A program made the position numbers and the translations under genes. Source: Blattabacterium cuenoti (GTDB lineage: Bacteria > Bacteroidota > Bacteroidia > Flavobacteriales > Blattabacteriaceae). From it: a stretch of 64,000 bases of DNA. Within the stretch, counting starts at the first letter, position 1. Every line of letters begins with the position of its first letter. Shown here in pieces: positions 9,146 to 19,652 of this stretch. A model generated the notes under the pieces. That model was not told the DNA's origin and ran no database searches. It saw nothing but the letters and a program-made list of their open reading frames with translations. The stretch covers positions 312,289 to 376,288 of the forward strand of contig NZ_CP059186.1 of the NCBI RefSeq assembly GCF_014251335.1, in the 5' to 3' direction.

Positions 9146-11161
9146 ATGGAAAAAATAGAAATAGAAAAAAAAATATATCAACTTAGAAAAAAATTGTTAA
9201 AATATAATGATCAATATTATAATTTGGATACTTCCGTGATATCAGATTATCATTTCGATAAAAAATTAAAAGAATTATCTTTTTTAGAGAAAAAATATCC
9301 TGAATTACAGGATCCGACTTCTCCTACAATAAAAATAGGAGCAGAAGTCCCTAAAACAGACTATGTTTCTACTGTTTTTCATAAATACAAAATGTACTCT
9401 ATTCAAAATACCTATTCTAAAAAAGAATTGATGATTTGGAAAAAAAAAATCAGTAAATCAGTTCATTCTTTATCTTTTGTATGTGAACCAAAATATGATG
9501 GAGTATCTATTAATTTGATTTATAAAAACGGATTTTTAACAAATGCGGTTACTCGTGGTGATGGAGAACAAGGAGAAGATGTCACAAAAAATATAAAAAC
9601 GATAAAATATATTCCTTTAAAATTAAGAGGGAATAACTATCCTACATATATTGAGGTACGTGGAGAAATTTTTATTCCTATAAAGAGTTTTATAGAAATT
9701 AATAAACAACGTATCAAAAATGGACAATCCCCTTATGCCAATCCAAGAAATACGGCTAGTGGAACACTGAAAATTCAGAATATACAAGAAGTACGTAAAA
9801 GAGATTTATTTTGTATAGTATTTCATGTTGTAGGAAATAATTTACCTTTTCATACACAATATGCAGCTATAAAATACATAAAATATTGGGGATTTCAAGC
9901 TCCGAAAATAGCACGTTTTTGTAGGAACATAAAAGAAGTTTTCCATTTTATAGACTTTTGGAAGATAAGTAAAAATAAACTCCCTTATCAGACAGACGGA
10001 ATAGTAATTAAAGTCAATGAATATCAAAAACAATCCCTTTTAGGATTTACCAATAAATATCCACGTTGGGCTATTGCTTACAAGTTTAGACAAAAATTGT
10101 CTGAAACCAAATTATTAAGTATAGCCTTTCAAGTAGGACGTACGGGAATCATTACTCCTGTAGCCAATGTAGTGCCTCTTTTAATTTCTGGAACCATAAT
10201 CAAAAGAGTCGCACTTTATAATGATAGTTTCATACGAAAAATGGGAATTCATTATGGAGATACACTTTTATTAGAAAAAGGAGGGGATATTATTCCAAAA
10301 GTCACAGAAATAAACATCAAAAAAAGATTGAATAAAACCGTTCCTGTATTTTTTTTAAAAAAATGTCCATCATGTAATAGCATTTTAACAAAAAGAAATG
10401 AATTATTCTACTGTACTAATCAAAACTGTTTCTCTCAAAGAATAGAAAAAATAACACACTTTGTAAGTGTTATGAACATAAAAAAGATTGGAGAAAAAAT
10501 GATACATAAACTATACAAAAAAGGTTTTTTATATAGTTTTTATGATTTATATGAATTGAAAAAAAAAGAATTACTTCAAATTGATGGAATCAAAGAAAAA
10601 TTGGCATGTGGAATTTTGAATAATATAGAAAAATCTAAAGCAAATCCCTATTGCAGAGTATTATTTGCTTTAGGAATTCCTCATGTAGGAGAATATATTT
10701 CCAAAAAATTAACAGATAATTTTTCTGAAATCAATTCTTTAATACATGCAAATTACAATTATTTAATTTCTATTCCTGGTATAGGAAAAAAAATTGCAAA
10801 AAGTATCATTACTTATTTTTCAATTACGGAACATCAATCCATAGTTAAGATGCTTGTAAAATATGGATTACATGTTTCTAAATATCCTAAATATCCTATG
10901 ATACAAAAGTATTCTTTGATTGAAGGAAAATCTTTTGTATTTACAGGAAAATTATCTTGTATGACCCGTAATGAAGCTAAAAATATAGTAGAATTTTTAG
11001 GTGGAATAGTATATAATACTGTAAATAAAAAAATTAATTTCATAGTAGTTGGAAAAAATTTTGGTTCCAAATTAAAAAAAAGTATGAAAAAAAATCACGT
11101 AAAAATTTTGACAGAACATATTTTTTTGGATATGCTTCAAAAAGAAAAAAATAAAAAATAA
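9146..11161 (+). CDS. ligA: NAD+-dependent DNA ligase
   Basis: A 671-residue protein from the ATG at 9146. An in-frame ATG at 9110 lies inside prmC and adds 12 non-homologous residues, so it is rejected. Domains in order: Ia domain (YDQYYNLDTSVISDYHFD-type, NAD binding), adenylation domain with the KYDG lysine at 116, OB fold, a four-cysteine zinc finger (C407, C410, C423, C428), helix-hairpin-helix repeats (residues ~450-580, GIPHVGEYI, IPGIGKKIA) and a C-terminal BRCT domain (GKSFVFTGKL). All catalytic elements are present. It seals nicks in replication and repair; with the reduced polA at 16.8 kb it forms part of Okazaki fragment processing. Confidence 0.96.
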   Translation: MEKIEIEKKIYQLRKKLLKYNDQYYNLDTSVISDYHFDKKLKELSFLEKKYPELQDPTSPTIKIGAEVPKTDYVSTVFHKYKMYSIQNTYSKKELMIWKKKISKSVHSLSFVCEPKYDGVSINLIYKNGFLTNAVTRGDGEQGEDVTKNIKTIKYIPLKLRGNNYPTYIEVRGEIFIPIKSFIEINKQRIKNGQSPYANPRNTASGTLKIQNIQEVRKRDLFCIVFHVVGNNLPFHTQYAAIKYIKYWGFQAPKIARFCRNIKEVFHFIDFWKISKNKLPYQTDGIVIKVNEYQKQSLLGFTNKYPRWAIAYKFRQKLSETKLLSIAFQVGRTGIITPVANVVPLLISGTIIKRVALYNDSFIRKMGIHYGDTLLLEKGGDIIPKVTEINIKKRLNKTVPVFFLKKCPSCNSILTKRNELFYCTNQNCFSQRIEKITHFVSVMNIKKIGEKMIHKLYKKGFLYSFYDLYELKKKELLQIDGIKEKLACGILNNIEKSKANPYCRVLFALGIPHVGEYISKKLTDNFSEINSLIHANYNYLISIPGIGKKIAKSIITYFSITEHQSIVKMLVKYGLHVSKYPKYPMIQKYSLIEGKSFVFTGKLSCMTRNEAKNIVEFLGGIVYNTVNKKINFIVVGKNFGSKLKKSMKKNHVKILTEHIFLDMLQKEKNKK

Positions 11162-11181
11162 ATCAATTTTAACGATTACCA

Positions 11182-11198
11182 GTACTTAATTTAAGTAC
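11182..11198. repeat. Perfect inverted repeat after ligA
   Basis: GTACTTA-ATT-TAAGTAC, a 7-bp perfect stem with a 3-base loop, 20 bases past the ligA stop and just upstream of the lon promoter boxes. No U-run follows, so it is not a classical terminator. It could be an operator for lon or a 3'-end stabilising hairpin for ligA mRNA. Confidence 0.45.
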
Positions 11199-11210
11199 GT
11201 ATAGATGGTT

Positions 11211-11240
11211 TTGTTTTTCATATAGAAAACAGTATATTTA
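11211..11240 (+). promoter_or_regulatory. lon: Candidate promoter of lon
   Basis: TTG (11211-11213), 19-base spacer, TATATTTA (11233-11240), one mismatch from the Bacteroidota TAnnTTTG box. It lies in the 147-base ligA-lon gap, giving an expected transcript start near 11247, just ahead of the hairpin at 11255-11277. Confidence 0.45.
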
Positions 11241-11254
11241 ATTTATAAGTGGAG

Positions 11255-11277
11255 ATTAATTCTTACTAAGAGTTAAT
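11255..11277 (+). promoter_or_regulatory. Leader hairpin in the lon 5' UTR
   Basis: Ten base pairs (one G.U) close a 3-base ACT loop: arms 11255-11264 (ATTAATTCTT) and 11268-11277 (AAGAGTTAAT). It sits directly downstream of the candidate promoter and 32 bases before the likely ATG (8 bases before the alternative TTG start). A weak AT-rich hairpin at the 5' end of a heat-shock protease mRNA could stabilise the message or act as a temperature-sensitive element; function is inferred only. Confidence 0.4.
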
Positions 11278-11308
11278 TCATCATTTGAGTCAGAAATCTA
11301 TTTTTTTT

Positions 11309-13711
11309 ATGTTATTAAAAAATATATTTACAGAATCTGGATTCGAGTCTGAAGCTGAGTTTATTCCCTTAATGAGTCAAGACGAAGAAGATCAGTTACT
11401 TAAAGACGATATCCCTGAACAACTATGTATCTTAACAGTAAAAAATATGGTTTTGTATTCTGGAATCGTTTTTCCAATTATAGCAGGAAAAAGTGGATCC
11501 ATCCAATTGTTACAAGATGCTTATGGATTAGATAAAACAGTTGGAGTATTAACACAAAAAAATTCTGGAATAGAAAACCTTAGTGAAAAAGATTTGTATT
11601 CTATTGGAACAGTTGCTAAAATATTGAAATTATTGAAAATGCCTGATGGAAATACCACCGTTATTTTGCAGGGAAAAAGAAGATTTAAAGTCAATCGTTT
11701 TATTCAAAATGATCCATATTTTAAAGCAGAAATTATAGCGTTAGAAGAAAATAAACCTTCCTGTAAGGATAAAGAATACCTTGCTTTAGTAGAATCTATA
11801 AAGGAAATAGCTATAAAAATTATTCAAGATAACCCTAATATTCCATCAGAAGCAAGCATTGCTATTCGTAATATAGAAAGTCCTTCTTTTTTAATAAATT
11901 TTGTAGCAGCTAATATGAATTTAGCTACTAGAGATAAGCAAAAATTGTTAGAATACGATGATTTGAAAAAAAGAGCAATGGAAACATTGCGTTTTCTAAA
12001 CGTAGAACATCAACAAATTAAATTAAAAAACGATATTCAATCCCGTGTTCGTAGTGATATGGATCAGCAACAAAGAGAATATTTTTTGCATCAGCAGATT
12101 AAAGCCATACAAGAAGAACTAGGAGATATATCTTATGAAAAAGAAATAGATGAAATGAGAGCTAAAGCTTCCAGAAAAAAATGGCCAAAGGAAGCAAAAA
12201 AACAGTTTGATAGGGAATTGCTAAAAATGCAAAGAACTAATCCTCAAATGCCAGAATATACGGTACAAAGAAATTATCTGGAATTAATGATTGATCTTCC
12301 TTGGGGAAGATACTCAAAAGATAGTTTTGATTTAGAATATGCACAAAAAATATTAGACAGAGATCACTATGGACTGGAAAAAGTAAAAGAACGTATTATA
12401 GAGTATTTAGCTGTATTAAAATTAAGGGGAGATATGCGTTCTCCTATTTTATGTTTTTACGGTCCACCTGGAGTCGGTAAAACTTCTTTGGGGAGATCTA
12501 TAGCTACTGCATTGAAAAGAAAATACGTTCGTATTTCTTTGGGAGGATTGCATGATGAATCAGAAATCAGGGGACACAGAAGGACTTATATAGGAGCCAT
12601 GCCTGGTCGGCTATTACAATCTATTCGAAAAGTAGGAACTTCAAATCCCGTTTTTGTTATAGACGAAATAGATAAAATGGGGATAGGGACAAATGGTGAT
12701 CCTTCTTCTGCCATGTTAGAAGTTTTAGATCCGGAACAAAATACCTCATTTTACGATAATTTTTTAGAAATGGGTTACGATTTATCAAAAGTATTATTTA
12801 TTGCTACAGCAAATTCTCTTTCCCATATTCAACCAGCTCTAATAGATAGAATGGAAGTTATAGAAATGAATGGATATACTGTAGAAGAAAAAACGCAAAT
12901 TGTAAAAAAACACATATTACCTAAACAATTGAAGGAAAATGGGTTAAAAAAATCAGATTTAGTACTTGGGACGAAACAAATAGAAAAAGTAATTGAAAGT
13001 TATACAAGAGAATCTGGATTGAGAACTTTGGAAAAACATATTGCTAAATTAGCACGTTATGTCGCTAAACATATCGCCATGAACAAAAAATATGTAAAGC
13101 ATTTGAGTATTGAAAAAATAGAAAACATTCTTGGAATTCCAAATGATCCAGATCGTTATGAAGAAAATAATGTTCCAGGTGTGGTAACTGGTTTAGCTTG
13201 GACTCATTTTGGGGGAGATATTTTATATATTGAATCTAGTTTATCTAAAGGGAAAGGACATTTAAGTATTACTGGTAATTTAGGTGAGGTTATGAAAGAA
13301 TCTGCAACAATTGCTTTGCAATATATTAAAGCTCATTATAAAGAATTTAACATAGACCCTATAATGTTTGAAGAAAAAAATGTCCATGTTCATGTTCCTG
13401 AAGGAGCAGTTCCTAAAGATGGCCCATCTGCAGGAATAACAATGTTAACATCTCTAGTATCAAGTTTTACTAAAAGAAAGTTAAGGCCTCATCTAGCTAT
13501 GACAGGAGAAATAACTCTAAGAGGTAAAGTTCTTCCTGTTGGTGGAATTAAAGAAAAAATTCTAGCAGCTAAACGTGCTAATATTAAAGAAATTATTCTT
13601 TCACAGGATAATAAAAAAGATGTAGAGGAAATTAAACCCGAACACTTAAAAGGATTAACCTTTGATTATGTTAGAAATATGAATGATGTGATTCATTTAT
13701 CTTTGTTGTAA
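11309..13711 (+). CDS. lon: ATP-dependent protease Lon
   Basis: An 800-residue Lon from the ATG at 11309; a TTG at 11285 in the same frame would add eight residues and cannot be excluded. Order: N-terminal substrate domain (~residues 30-240), helical region, AAA+ module with Walker A GPPGVGKT at ~385-392 and Walker [11 protein letters not shown], sensor segments, then the protease domain with catalytic serine 707 in PKDGPSAG and lysine 750 in GGIKEK. It degrades misfolded and regulatory proteins in the cytosol. It is followed three bases later by lysA. The usual heat-shock role is known for the family; here a leader hairpin may add control. Confidence 0.96.
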   Translation: MLLKNIFTESGFESEAEFIPLMSQDEEDQLLKDDIPEQLCILTVKNMVLYSGIVFPIIAGKSGSIQLLQDAYGLDKTVGVLTQKNSGIENLSEKDLYSIGTVAKILKLLKMPDGNTTVILQGKRRFKVNRFIQNDPYFKAEIIALEENKPSCKDKEYLALVESIKEIAIKIIQDNPNIPSEASIAIRNIESPSFLINFVAANMNLATRDKQKLLEYDDLKKRAMETLRFLNVEHQQIKLKNDIQSRVRSDMDQQQREYFLHQQIKAIQEELGDISYEKEIDEMRAKASRKKWPKEAKKQFDRELLKMQRTNPQMPEYTVQRNYLELMIDLPWGRYSKDSFDLEYAQKILDRDHYGLEKVKERIIEYLAVLKLRGDMRSPILCFYGPPGVGKTSLGRSIATALKRKYVRISLGGLHDESEIRGHRRTYIGAMPGRLLQSIRKVGTSNPVFVIDEIDKMGIGTNGDPSSAMLEVLDPEQNTSFYDNFLEMGYDLSKVLFIATANSLSHIQPALIDRMEVIEMNGYTVEEKTQIVKKHILPKQLKENGLKKSDLVLGTKQIEKVIESYTRESGLRTLEKHIAKLARYVAKHIAMNKKYVKHLSIEKIENILGIPNDPDRYEENNVPGVVTGLAWTHFGGDILYIESSLSKGKGHLSITGNLGEVMKESATIALQYIKAHYKEFNIDPIMFEEKNVHVHVPEGAVPKDGPSAGITMLTSLVSSFTKRKLRPHLAMTGEITLRGKVLPVGGIKEKILAAKRANIKEIILSQDNKKDVEEIKPEHLKGLTFDYVRNMNDVIHLSLL

Positions 13712-13714
13712 ATT

Positions 13715-14953
13715 ATGATGCATGAATTAAAAAATAAGAGCACCCCAGTTCATAGAGAATACTTAATTCAACTCGCAAAAAAATATGGAACTCCACTTTA
13801 CGTATACGATTCTTGCAAAATAAAGAAACAATATATAAAGATGAAAAATGCTTTTAGTGGTATAAAAAATTTAATCATTAATTATGCCTGTAAAGCTAAT
13901 ACTAATCTGAATATATTAAAATTTTTGCAAAAATTGGGAAGTGGATTAGACACCGTGTCTATTCAAGAAGTAGAACTAGGATTAAAAGCAGGTTTTCATC
14001 CTAAAAGAATTATATTCACACCTAATTGTGTTTCTATTCAAGAAATAAAAAAGGCTGTTGGTTTCGGAGTTAGAATAAATCTAGATAATTTGTCCATTTT
14101 AGAACAATTTGGAGAATATTACCCTGATTATGCAATAGGAATCAGAATTAATCCGCATATTATGGCGGGAGGAAATTATAAAATTTCAGTAGGACATATT
14201 GATTCTAAATTTGGTATTTCTTATTATCAAATTCCTCATATGAAAAGAATATTAAAAAATACAGGACTTAAAATAGAAGGATTTCATATGCATACAGGAT
14301 CTGATATATCAAATGTGAAAGCCTTTTTAGCAGGAGCTAAAGTATTATTTCAAACAGCTATTGATTTTCCCAATCTTGATTATATTGATTTTGGAAGTGG
14401 TTTTAAAGTTCCATACACAAAAAATGATATAAAAACGGATCTTAATTATTTAAGTTACTATATTACAGAAAAATTTGAAGATTTTTGTAAAACTTATGGA
14501 AGTAAAATTACTTTAATATTTGAACCAGGTAAATTTATAGTTAGTGAATCTGGATATTTTTTAGTTAGTGTAAATGTCATTAAACATACTACTTCTACTG
14601 TATTTGCTGGAGTGGATTCAGGATTTAATCATTTTCTTCGTCCTATGTTTTATGATGCTTATCACTGTATTGAAAATATTTCGAATCCCAATGGTCGTTT
14701 TCGTTTTTACACAGTGGTGGGATATATTTGCGAATCGGATACCTTTGGGTTTAATAGAAAAGTTAAAGAAATCCGTGAAGGAGATATTTTATGCATTAAA
14801 AATGCGGGAGCTTACTGTTTTTCTATGTCTTCTAATTATAATTCTCGTTATAGACCTTCTGAAGTTATGATTTTTAAGGGAAAAGATTTTCTTATAAGAA
14901 AAAGAGAAACGATGCAAGATCTTCTTAGAAACATAGTGGACATACACATGTAA
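13715..14953 (+). CDS. lysA: Diaminopimelate decarboxylase
   Basis: A 412-residue fold-type III PLP enzyme. The PLP lysine is K60 (NYACKAN); other signs are [16 protein letters not shown], the [11 protein letters not shown] phosphate-binding loop and the CESDTF segment with the substrate-side cysteine of the partner subunit. It decarboxylates meso-DAP to lysine, the last step of lysine supply; DAP itself also serves peptidoglycan. Two adjacent ATGs (13715 and 13718) are possible starts. It is placed three bases after lon and three bases before tRNA-Ser, so the three may share a transcript. Confidence 0.95.
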   Translation: MMHELKNKSTPVHREYLIQLAKKYGTPLYVYDSCKIKKQYIKMKNAFSGIKNLIINYACKANTNLNILKFLQKLGSGLDTVSIQEVELGLKAGFHPKRIIFTPNCVSIQEIKKAVGFGVRINLDNLSILEQFGEYYPDYAIGIRINPHIMAGGNYKISVGHIDSKFGISYYQIPHMKRILKNTGLKIEGFHMHTGSDISNVKAFLAGAKVLFQTAIDFPNLDYIDFGSGFKVPYTKNDIKTDLNYLSYYITEKFEDFCKTYGSKITLIFEPGKFIVSESGYFLVSVNVIKHTTSTVFAGVDSGFNHFLRPMFYDAYHCIENISNPNGRFRFYTVVGYICESDTFGFNRKVKEIREGDILCIKNAGAYCFSMSSNYNSRYRPSEVMIFKGKDFLIRKRETMQDLLRNIVDIHM

Positions 14954-14956
14954 TTT

Positions 14957-15044
<88 letters not shown>

Positions 15045-15073
15045 TGACTTGCCCCCTGATTACGGTTAGTTAG

Positions 15074-16759
15074 TTAATTAGAATGACTATATTTTTTCAG
15101 TTTTTTCATTTGTTTTTCAATACTTTTGTTGCTTATTTTTTTAAATAAAAATGTAGTCTTACCTAACACATGTCCTGGACATAAAATTTCTTTTATGTTT
15201 TTTATTTTATTCCAAAAAAAAGTTTTCAAACGAAGCATGTCTAACAATTTTTTTGCCGTATATGGAAGAAAAGGTTCTGATAATTGAGCTAACATACCAA
15301 CAATTTGCAGCGATACATAAAGTATGGTATTGACACGTTTTTCTTTTTTTTTATTCCAAGGTTCTTCTTCTGTTAAATATTTGTTTCCTAGTCTAGCTAA
15401 ATCCATAAAACATGCTAAAGATTCTCGAAATTGATAGGATTCAATTAAGTTTCCTATATGTTCTGGATAATCTTTAATTTTTGTTAAAATATTTTTATCC
15501 TTTATAGACAACATTTCAGGATGAGGAACCATGCCTTTATTGTACTTTTGTATTAAAGTTAGACTTCTATTGACAAAATTTCCTAATATAGCAACCAATT
15601 CAGTATTATTTTTCCTTTGAAAATTCTTCCAATTAAAATTATTATCTTTTTTTTCAGGCATATTATCTATGAGAATATAACGAAGGGGATCCTGTTGATT
15701 TGGAAAATCTTTTAAATATTCATGCCCCCATACTGCCCAATTTTTAGAAGTAGATATTTTTTTATTTTCCAAATGAAGAAATTCATTAGCTAATATTTGA
15801 TCTGGAAGGATATACCCACTATTACATGCTTTAAGTATAACTGGAAAAATAATGCAGTGAAAAACAATATTATCTTTTCCTATAAACTGAATTAATTTTG
15901 TATTTTCATCTTTCCAATAAGGTTTCCAATCTATTTTTTTTTGTTTAGCCCATTCTATAGTAGCAGAAATATATCCTATAGGGGCTTCAAACCATACATA
16001 CAGAACTTTTCCTTTATACTGGGGAACAGGAACTCCCCAATTTAAATCTCTTGTTATAGCACGAGGTTTTAATCCTTGATCTAACCAAGATTTTGCTTGT
16101 CCATATACATTAACTTTCCAATCTTTTTTATGATTAATTAAAATCCATTTTTCCAAGAATTTTTGATATTGATTTAAAGGAAAGTACCAATGTTTAGTTT
16201 TTTTCAAAACTGGAAAGCTTCCACTTATAGTCGATTTGGGATATATTAAATCTTCAGGGATTAACGCCCTTCCACAATTTTCGCATTGATCTCCATAAGC
16301 TTCTTCATTTTTGCAATGAGGACATGTCCCTGATATATACCGATCTGCTAAAAATTGTTTAGCTTTTTTATCATAATATTGTTCAGATTCTTTTTCAAAA
16401 ATTTTTTTTTTTTCATTAAGTTTTTTAAAAAAAGAAGTAGAAATTTCGTGATGAATTTTTGTAGAGGTCCTGGAATAGTTATCAAACTGTATCCCAAAAT
16501 TATTAAAACAATCTTTAATCATATAATGATACTTATTCACTATTTTTTGAGGAGTTTTTTTTTCTTTTTTAGCTTGCATAGCAATAGGGACTCCATGTTC
16601 ATCCGATCCACATATAAAAATAACATCTATTTTATTTCGTCTAAGATAACGAACAAAAACATCTGCAGGAAAATAAACTCCTGCCAAATGTCCTATATGA
16701 ATTGGTCCATTTGCATAAGGTAAAGCAGCAGTAACTGTATATTTATTTGATTTTTTCAT
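15074..16759 (-). CDS. metG: Methionyl-tRNA synthetase
   Basis: A 561-residue class I synthetase: PYANGPIHIGHL with HIGH at 21-24, zinc knuckles CPHCKNEEAYGDQCENCG in the connective peptide, and the KMSKS-type loop KKISTSKNWAVW. The helical anticodon-binding domain follows. Many bacterial MetRS proteins are ~675 residues with a C-terminal tRNA-binding/dimerisation domain; that domain is absent here, so the enzyme is probably monomeric. It is convergent with tRNA-Ser and divergent from the 5'-nuclease gene 33 bases away. Confidence 0.96.
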   Translation of the reverse strand: MKKSNKYTVTAALPYANGPIHIGHLAGVYFPADVFVRYLRRNKIDVIFICGSDEHGVPIAMQAKKEKKTPQKIVNKYHYMIKDCFNNFGIQFDNYSRTSTKIHHEISTSFFKKLNEKKKIFEKESEQYYDKKAKQFLADRYISGTCPHCKNEEAYGDQCENCGRALIPEDLIYPKSTISGSFPVLKKTKHWYFPLNQYQKFLEKWILINHKKDWKVNVYGQAKSWLDQGLKPRAITRDLNWGVPVPQYKGKVLYVWFEAPIGYISATIEWAKQKKIDWKPYWKDENTKLIQFIGKDNIVFHCIIFPVILKACNSGYILPDQILANEFLHLENKKISTSKNWAVWGHEYLKDFPNQQDPLRYILIDNMPEKKDNNFNWKNFQRKNNTELVAILGNFVNRSLTLIQKYNKGMVPHPEMLSIKDKNILTKIKDYPEHIGNLIESYQFRESLACFMDLARLGNKYLTEEEPWNKKKEKRVNTILYVSLQIVGMLAQLSEPFLPYTAKKLLDMLRLKTFFWNKIKNIKEILCPGHVLGKTTFLFKKISNKSIEKQMKKLKKYSHSN

Positions 16760-16792
16760 AATAGTTAGTTATAAAATATAAAAAATTGATAT

Positions 16793-17713
16793 ATGAATAA
16801 TAATAATAAAAAATTATTTTTAATTGACGCATATCCTCTTATTTATCAAAGTTATTATGCTTATATACATAATCCCCTTTTCACTTCTAAAGGGCTCAAT
16901 ACCTCTCCTATCATAAATTTCACATATTTTTTAATGAACACATTAAATAATGAAAAGCCATCCTATATGGCAACTATTTTTGATACCAGTGAAGGAACTT
17001 CTTTTAGAAAAAAAGAATATGACAAGTATAAAGCGCATAGAAAAAAAACACCGGAAGCTATTTGCATAGCTATTCCTTATATTATAAAAATTTTAAAAAC
17101 CTTTAAAATTTCTTTTTTTTATGCTCCCAACGGATATGAGGCCGATGATTTTATCGGAACAATAGCTAAAAAAGCGGAAAATAAAGGATATATTATTTAT
17201 ATAATCACTTTAGATAAAGATTTTTTTCAACTGATAACGGAAAATATTAAAGTTTATATTCCACCTTTTAAAGGAAATACAAAAAAAATTTTAGGAATAG
17301 AAGAAATTAAAAGAAAATTTGGAGTGAATCATCCAAAACAAGTTATAGATTTATGGAGTATGATGGGAGATTATTCTGATAATATACCAGGATTACCAGG
17401 TATTGGAATAAAAAATGCTATCAGATTTATTCAAAAATATGGAAGTATTGAAAAATTATTAAATTCAACTCATGATCTTAACGGAAAAATTAAAAAAAAT
17501 ATTGAAAAAAATAAATATTTAGGTCTTTTATCAAAAAAATTAATTACTATCGTTACTAATATTCCCTTTTTTTCTTTTCATGAAGAAAAATTTTATGTTA
17601 AAAAACCAAATTGGGATTCCATAAAAAAAATATTTGGGGAACTTGAATTTATAAGATTGTTAAAAAAAGCTCATGAATATTATATATTTAAAACAATTAA
17701 AACGAAAGAATAA
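16793..17713 (+). CDS. polA: Stand-alone 5'-3' exonuclease (PolA N-terminal domain)
   Basis: A 306-residue protein that corresponds only to the 5'-nuclease domain of DNA polymerase I. It shows LFLIDAYPLIYQSYYA (first metal Asp), YEADDFIGTIA, ITLDKDFFQLI and MMGDYSDNIPGLPGIGIKNA (acidic residues plus helix-hairpin-helix). The frame stops at 17713 and the next gene begins three bases later on the other strand, so no Klenow part follows. It would remove RNA primers and flaps; gap filling must then come from another polymerase. Whether a polymerase domain is encoded elsewhere is not visible. Confidence 0.9.
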   Translation: MNNNNKKLFLIDAYPLIYQSYYAYIHNPLFTSKGLNTSPIINFTYFLMNTLNNEKPSYMATIFDTSEGTSFRKKEYDKYKAHRKKTPEAICIAIPYIIKILKTFKISFFYAPNGYEADDFIGTIAKKAENKGYIIYIITLDKDFFQLITENIKVYIPPFKGNTKKILGIEEIKRKFGVNHPKQVIDLWSMMGDYSDNIPGLPGIGIKNAIRFIQKYGSIEKLLNSTHDLNGKIKKNIEKNKYLGLLSKKLITIVTNIPFFSFHEEKFYVKKPNWDSIKKIFGELEFIRLLKKAHEYYIFKTIKTKE

Positions 17714-17715
17714 TT

Positions 17716-18289
17716 TTACTTTTTTATAAAAAATTGATATTTATTTATATAAACCCAAACTTCTGCATGAAGCAGTGGTTTCATATTTTTTCCTTTTTGA
17801 ATTGATTTTCGAATAAAAGAAGAAGATATTTCAATAATTGGAGCTTTCAAAAAAATTATGTTATCTTTTTTATATTCAGGATAAGAAAAAGATCCAATTC
17901 TGGGATAAACTAAAATATCATATTTATTTAAAATAATTTTATAATTTTTCCATTTTCTAAAAGAAAAAAATGAATCTTTTCCCAAAAGAATATAAAATCG
18001 ATTCCTAGGATATTTTTTTTCTATCTTGTGAAGAGTATGAATTGTATAAGAAGGAAAATATCCACATTCAATATCCACAACACTCATTTTTTCATAATCA
18101 AAAATAGCTCTTCGAACCATTTCGATTCTATGTTCATAATCTAAAAGATTCTTTTTTTTTTAATGGATTTTGTGGAGAAACCACAAACCAAACATAATCT
18201 ATATCTAAAAATTCTGTTATATGATTAGCAATAATTGTATGTCCTAAATGAATAGGATTAAATGATCCAAAATAAAGTCCGATTTTCAT
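17716..18289 (-). pseudogene. nadD: Nicotinate-nucleotide adenylyltransferase, frameshifted at a 10-A tract
   Basis: The N-terminal part starts at 18289 with [21 protein letters not shown], the nucleotidyltransferase GxFxPxHxGH motif, and continues to NPLKKK, then hits a TGA. The downstream part continues one frame over as [17 protein letters not shown] through ISSSFIRKSIQKGK (ISSTxIR motif) to 17716. The switch lies at the A10 tract (18152-18161). With nine A's the frame gives one uninterrupted ~190-residue NadD of normal length. The enzyme makes NaAD in NAD synthesis and is usually essential. It may be a true pseudogene, a sequencing homopolymer error, or a gene rescued by RNA-polymerase slippage, which is known from AT-rich endosymbionts. 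Confidence 0.85.
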
Positions 18290-18371
18290 ACTATAATATA
18301 ACTTACACTATCAATAAAATAAAAATACCGAGCCTACATATTGTATCTCGATATTTTTTATGATTACTTTT

Positions 18372-19541
18372 TTAAATCATTTTTACACGATAACTTAATC
18401 CTAAAATGATAAAATGATTATTATTATTTTCTTTTTTCATTTGATCTAAACTGTAATTTACTCTTTGGTTTTGATACGAAAGATGAAAACTAAGATCATC
18501 ATTTTTTATGATAGGAAGAAATTCTACACCTCCATAATAAGTATATGTTTTTTGAAACAATTGATTCTCTCCCAAAATATCATTGATTCCTTCTTTAGAG
18601 GTTCCTATTTCATATACTCCTTTAGCAATCAAATTCCATTTTGGAATAAAGTTGTATTTTAATTTTACTAAATAAGTTCCATATTTTACAGAGGCAATAT
18701 GGGAATAATCATTATTCAATGATCGTAAAATTTTTGTTACTTCCCCATTTTTTTCTATGTCTTCATCACTAAATATATAGTCTGCTTCTATAGAAAAAGG
18801 TTTCCAATTTAATTTGCTACCTAAAGCTAATAATTTCCAAAATTTTTTCTTCTCATTTTCTTGAAAAATAGAATAGGACCATCTGTTTTGAATGATTTTT
18901 TTATTATTATTTAATAAACTCCAATTCCAATTCACAGAATATCCCATAGGATGATTCACTTCATGATTTTTTATTTGAACCACATTTACTTCTTTATTTT
19001 TTATACCATTGATAATTTGAAATTGGAATTCATGATCTTTTATCGGAAGATAAATAAAACTGAATCCAACAGAATTCTCCTTATTCTTGTATACATGCGG
19101 ATAACGGTATGCGTGTTCATAGAAATTATTAGCATATTCCATACTTCCAAAAGAAAAAGGTTGTTTTCCAACCAAAAAATAAAGTTTATCGTTCCACTTA
19201 TATTTTAAATAAGCTAAATCAATCATTTCAAAATTTTCTGTTTTTTTAAACTGTTTTGTAAAACGATAACTGATTTTATCAGTGGCCTTTCCTATCACTT
19301 CCAAATTTAAATAGTCTTCAGAAAAACGAGAACCTTCAGAAAATTCTTTTTTTACTGTAGAATTAATACTACTAGAGAAATCTAAAAACATGTTAAAATG
19401 AGAATTTTCATCTGTTGTGTTTTTTTGTTTTATAATTTCTGAAAAACTATGAGAAGGATAAAGAAATCCTAAAAAAATAATAAGAAAAATAATTTTTGTT
19501 TTTTTTATTTTCATTTTTTTAATTTTATTTTGATTATTCAA
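18372..19541 (-). CDS. Porin-like outer-membrane beta-barrel protein
   Basis: A 389-residue protein. A signal peptide is visible: basic start, hydrophobic KIIFLIIFLGFLYPSHSFS, cleavage near residue 34. The mature part alternates polar and aromatic residues in strand-length segments and ends in IILGLSYRVKMI. LVGKQPFSFGSMEYANNFYEH resembles the phosphate-selective porin O/P family (GRxKxPFGxE type). It probably forms a general or anion-selective pore in the outer membrane. An internal ATG at codon 10 (19514) is an equally good start. The identification rests on motif and architecture only. Confidence 0.65.
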   Translation of the reverse strand: MNNQNKIKKMKIKKTKIIFLIIFLGFLYPSHSFSEIIKQKNTTDENSHFNMFLDFSSSINSTVKKEFSEGSRFSEDYLNLEVIGKATDKISYRFTKQFKKTENFEMIDLAYLKYKWNDKLYFLVGKQPFSFGSMEYANNFYEHAYRYPHVYKNKENSVGFSFIYLPIKDHEFQFQIINGIKNKEVNVVQIKNHEVNHPMGYSVNWNWSLLNNNKKIIQNRWSYSIFQENEKKKFWKLLALGSKLNWKPFSIEADYIFSDEDIEKNGEVTKILRSLNNDYSHIASVKYGTYLVKLKYNFIPKWNLIAKGVYEIGTSKEGINDILGENQLFQKTYTYYGGVEFLPIIKNDDLSFHLSYQNQRVNYSLDQMKKENNNNHFIILGLSYRVKMI

Positions 19542-19652
19542 TCATAATATAATAAATTTTCCAGTATAAAAAACTTTTTTTACACAAAAACAAATAGTTT
19601 TAAAAAATATTAAATTTTTTTTTCATAACAATAAAAAAATAAAAAAAAAGAA

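Noticed and set aside
13715-14953. lysA as a fused or regulated lysine riboswitch target
   Set aside because: Only three bases separate it from lon, leaving no room for a leader riboswitch.
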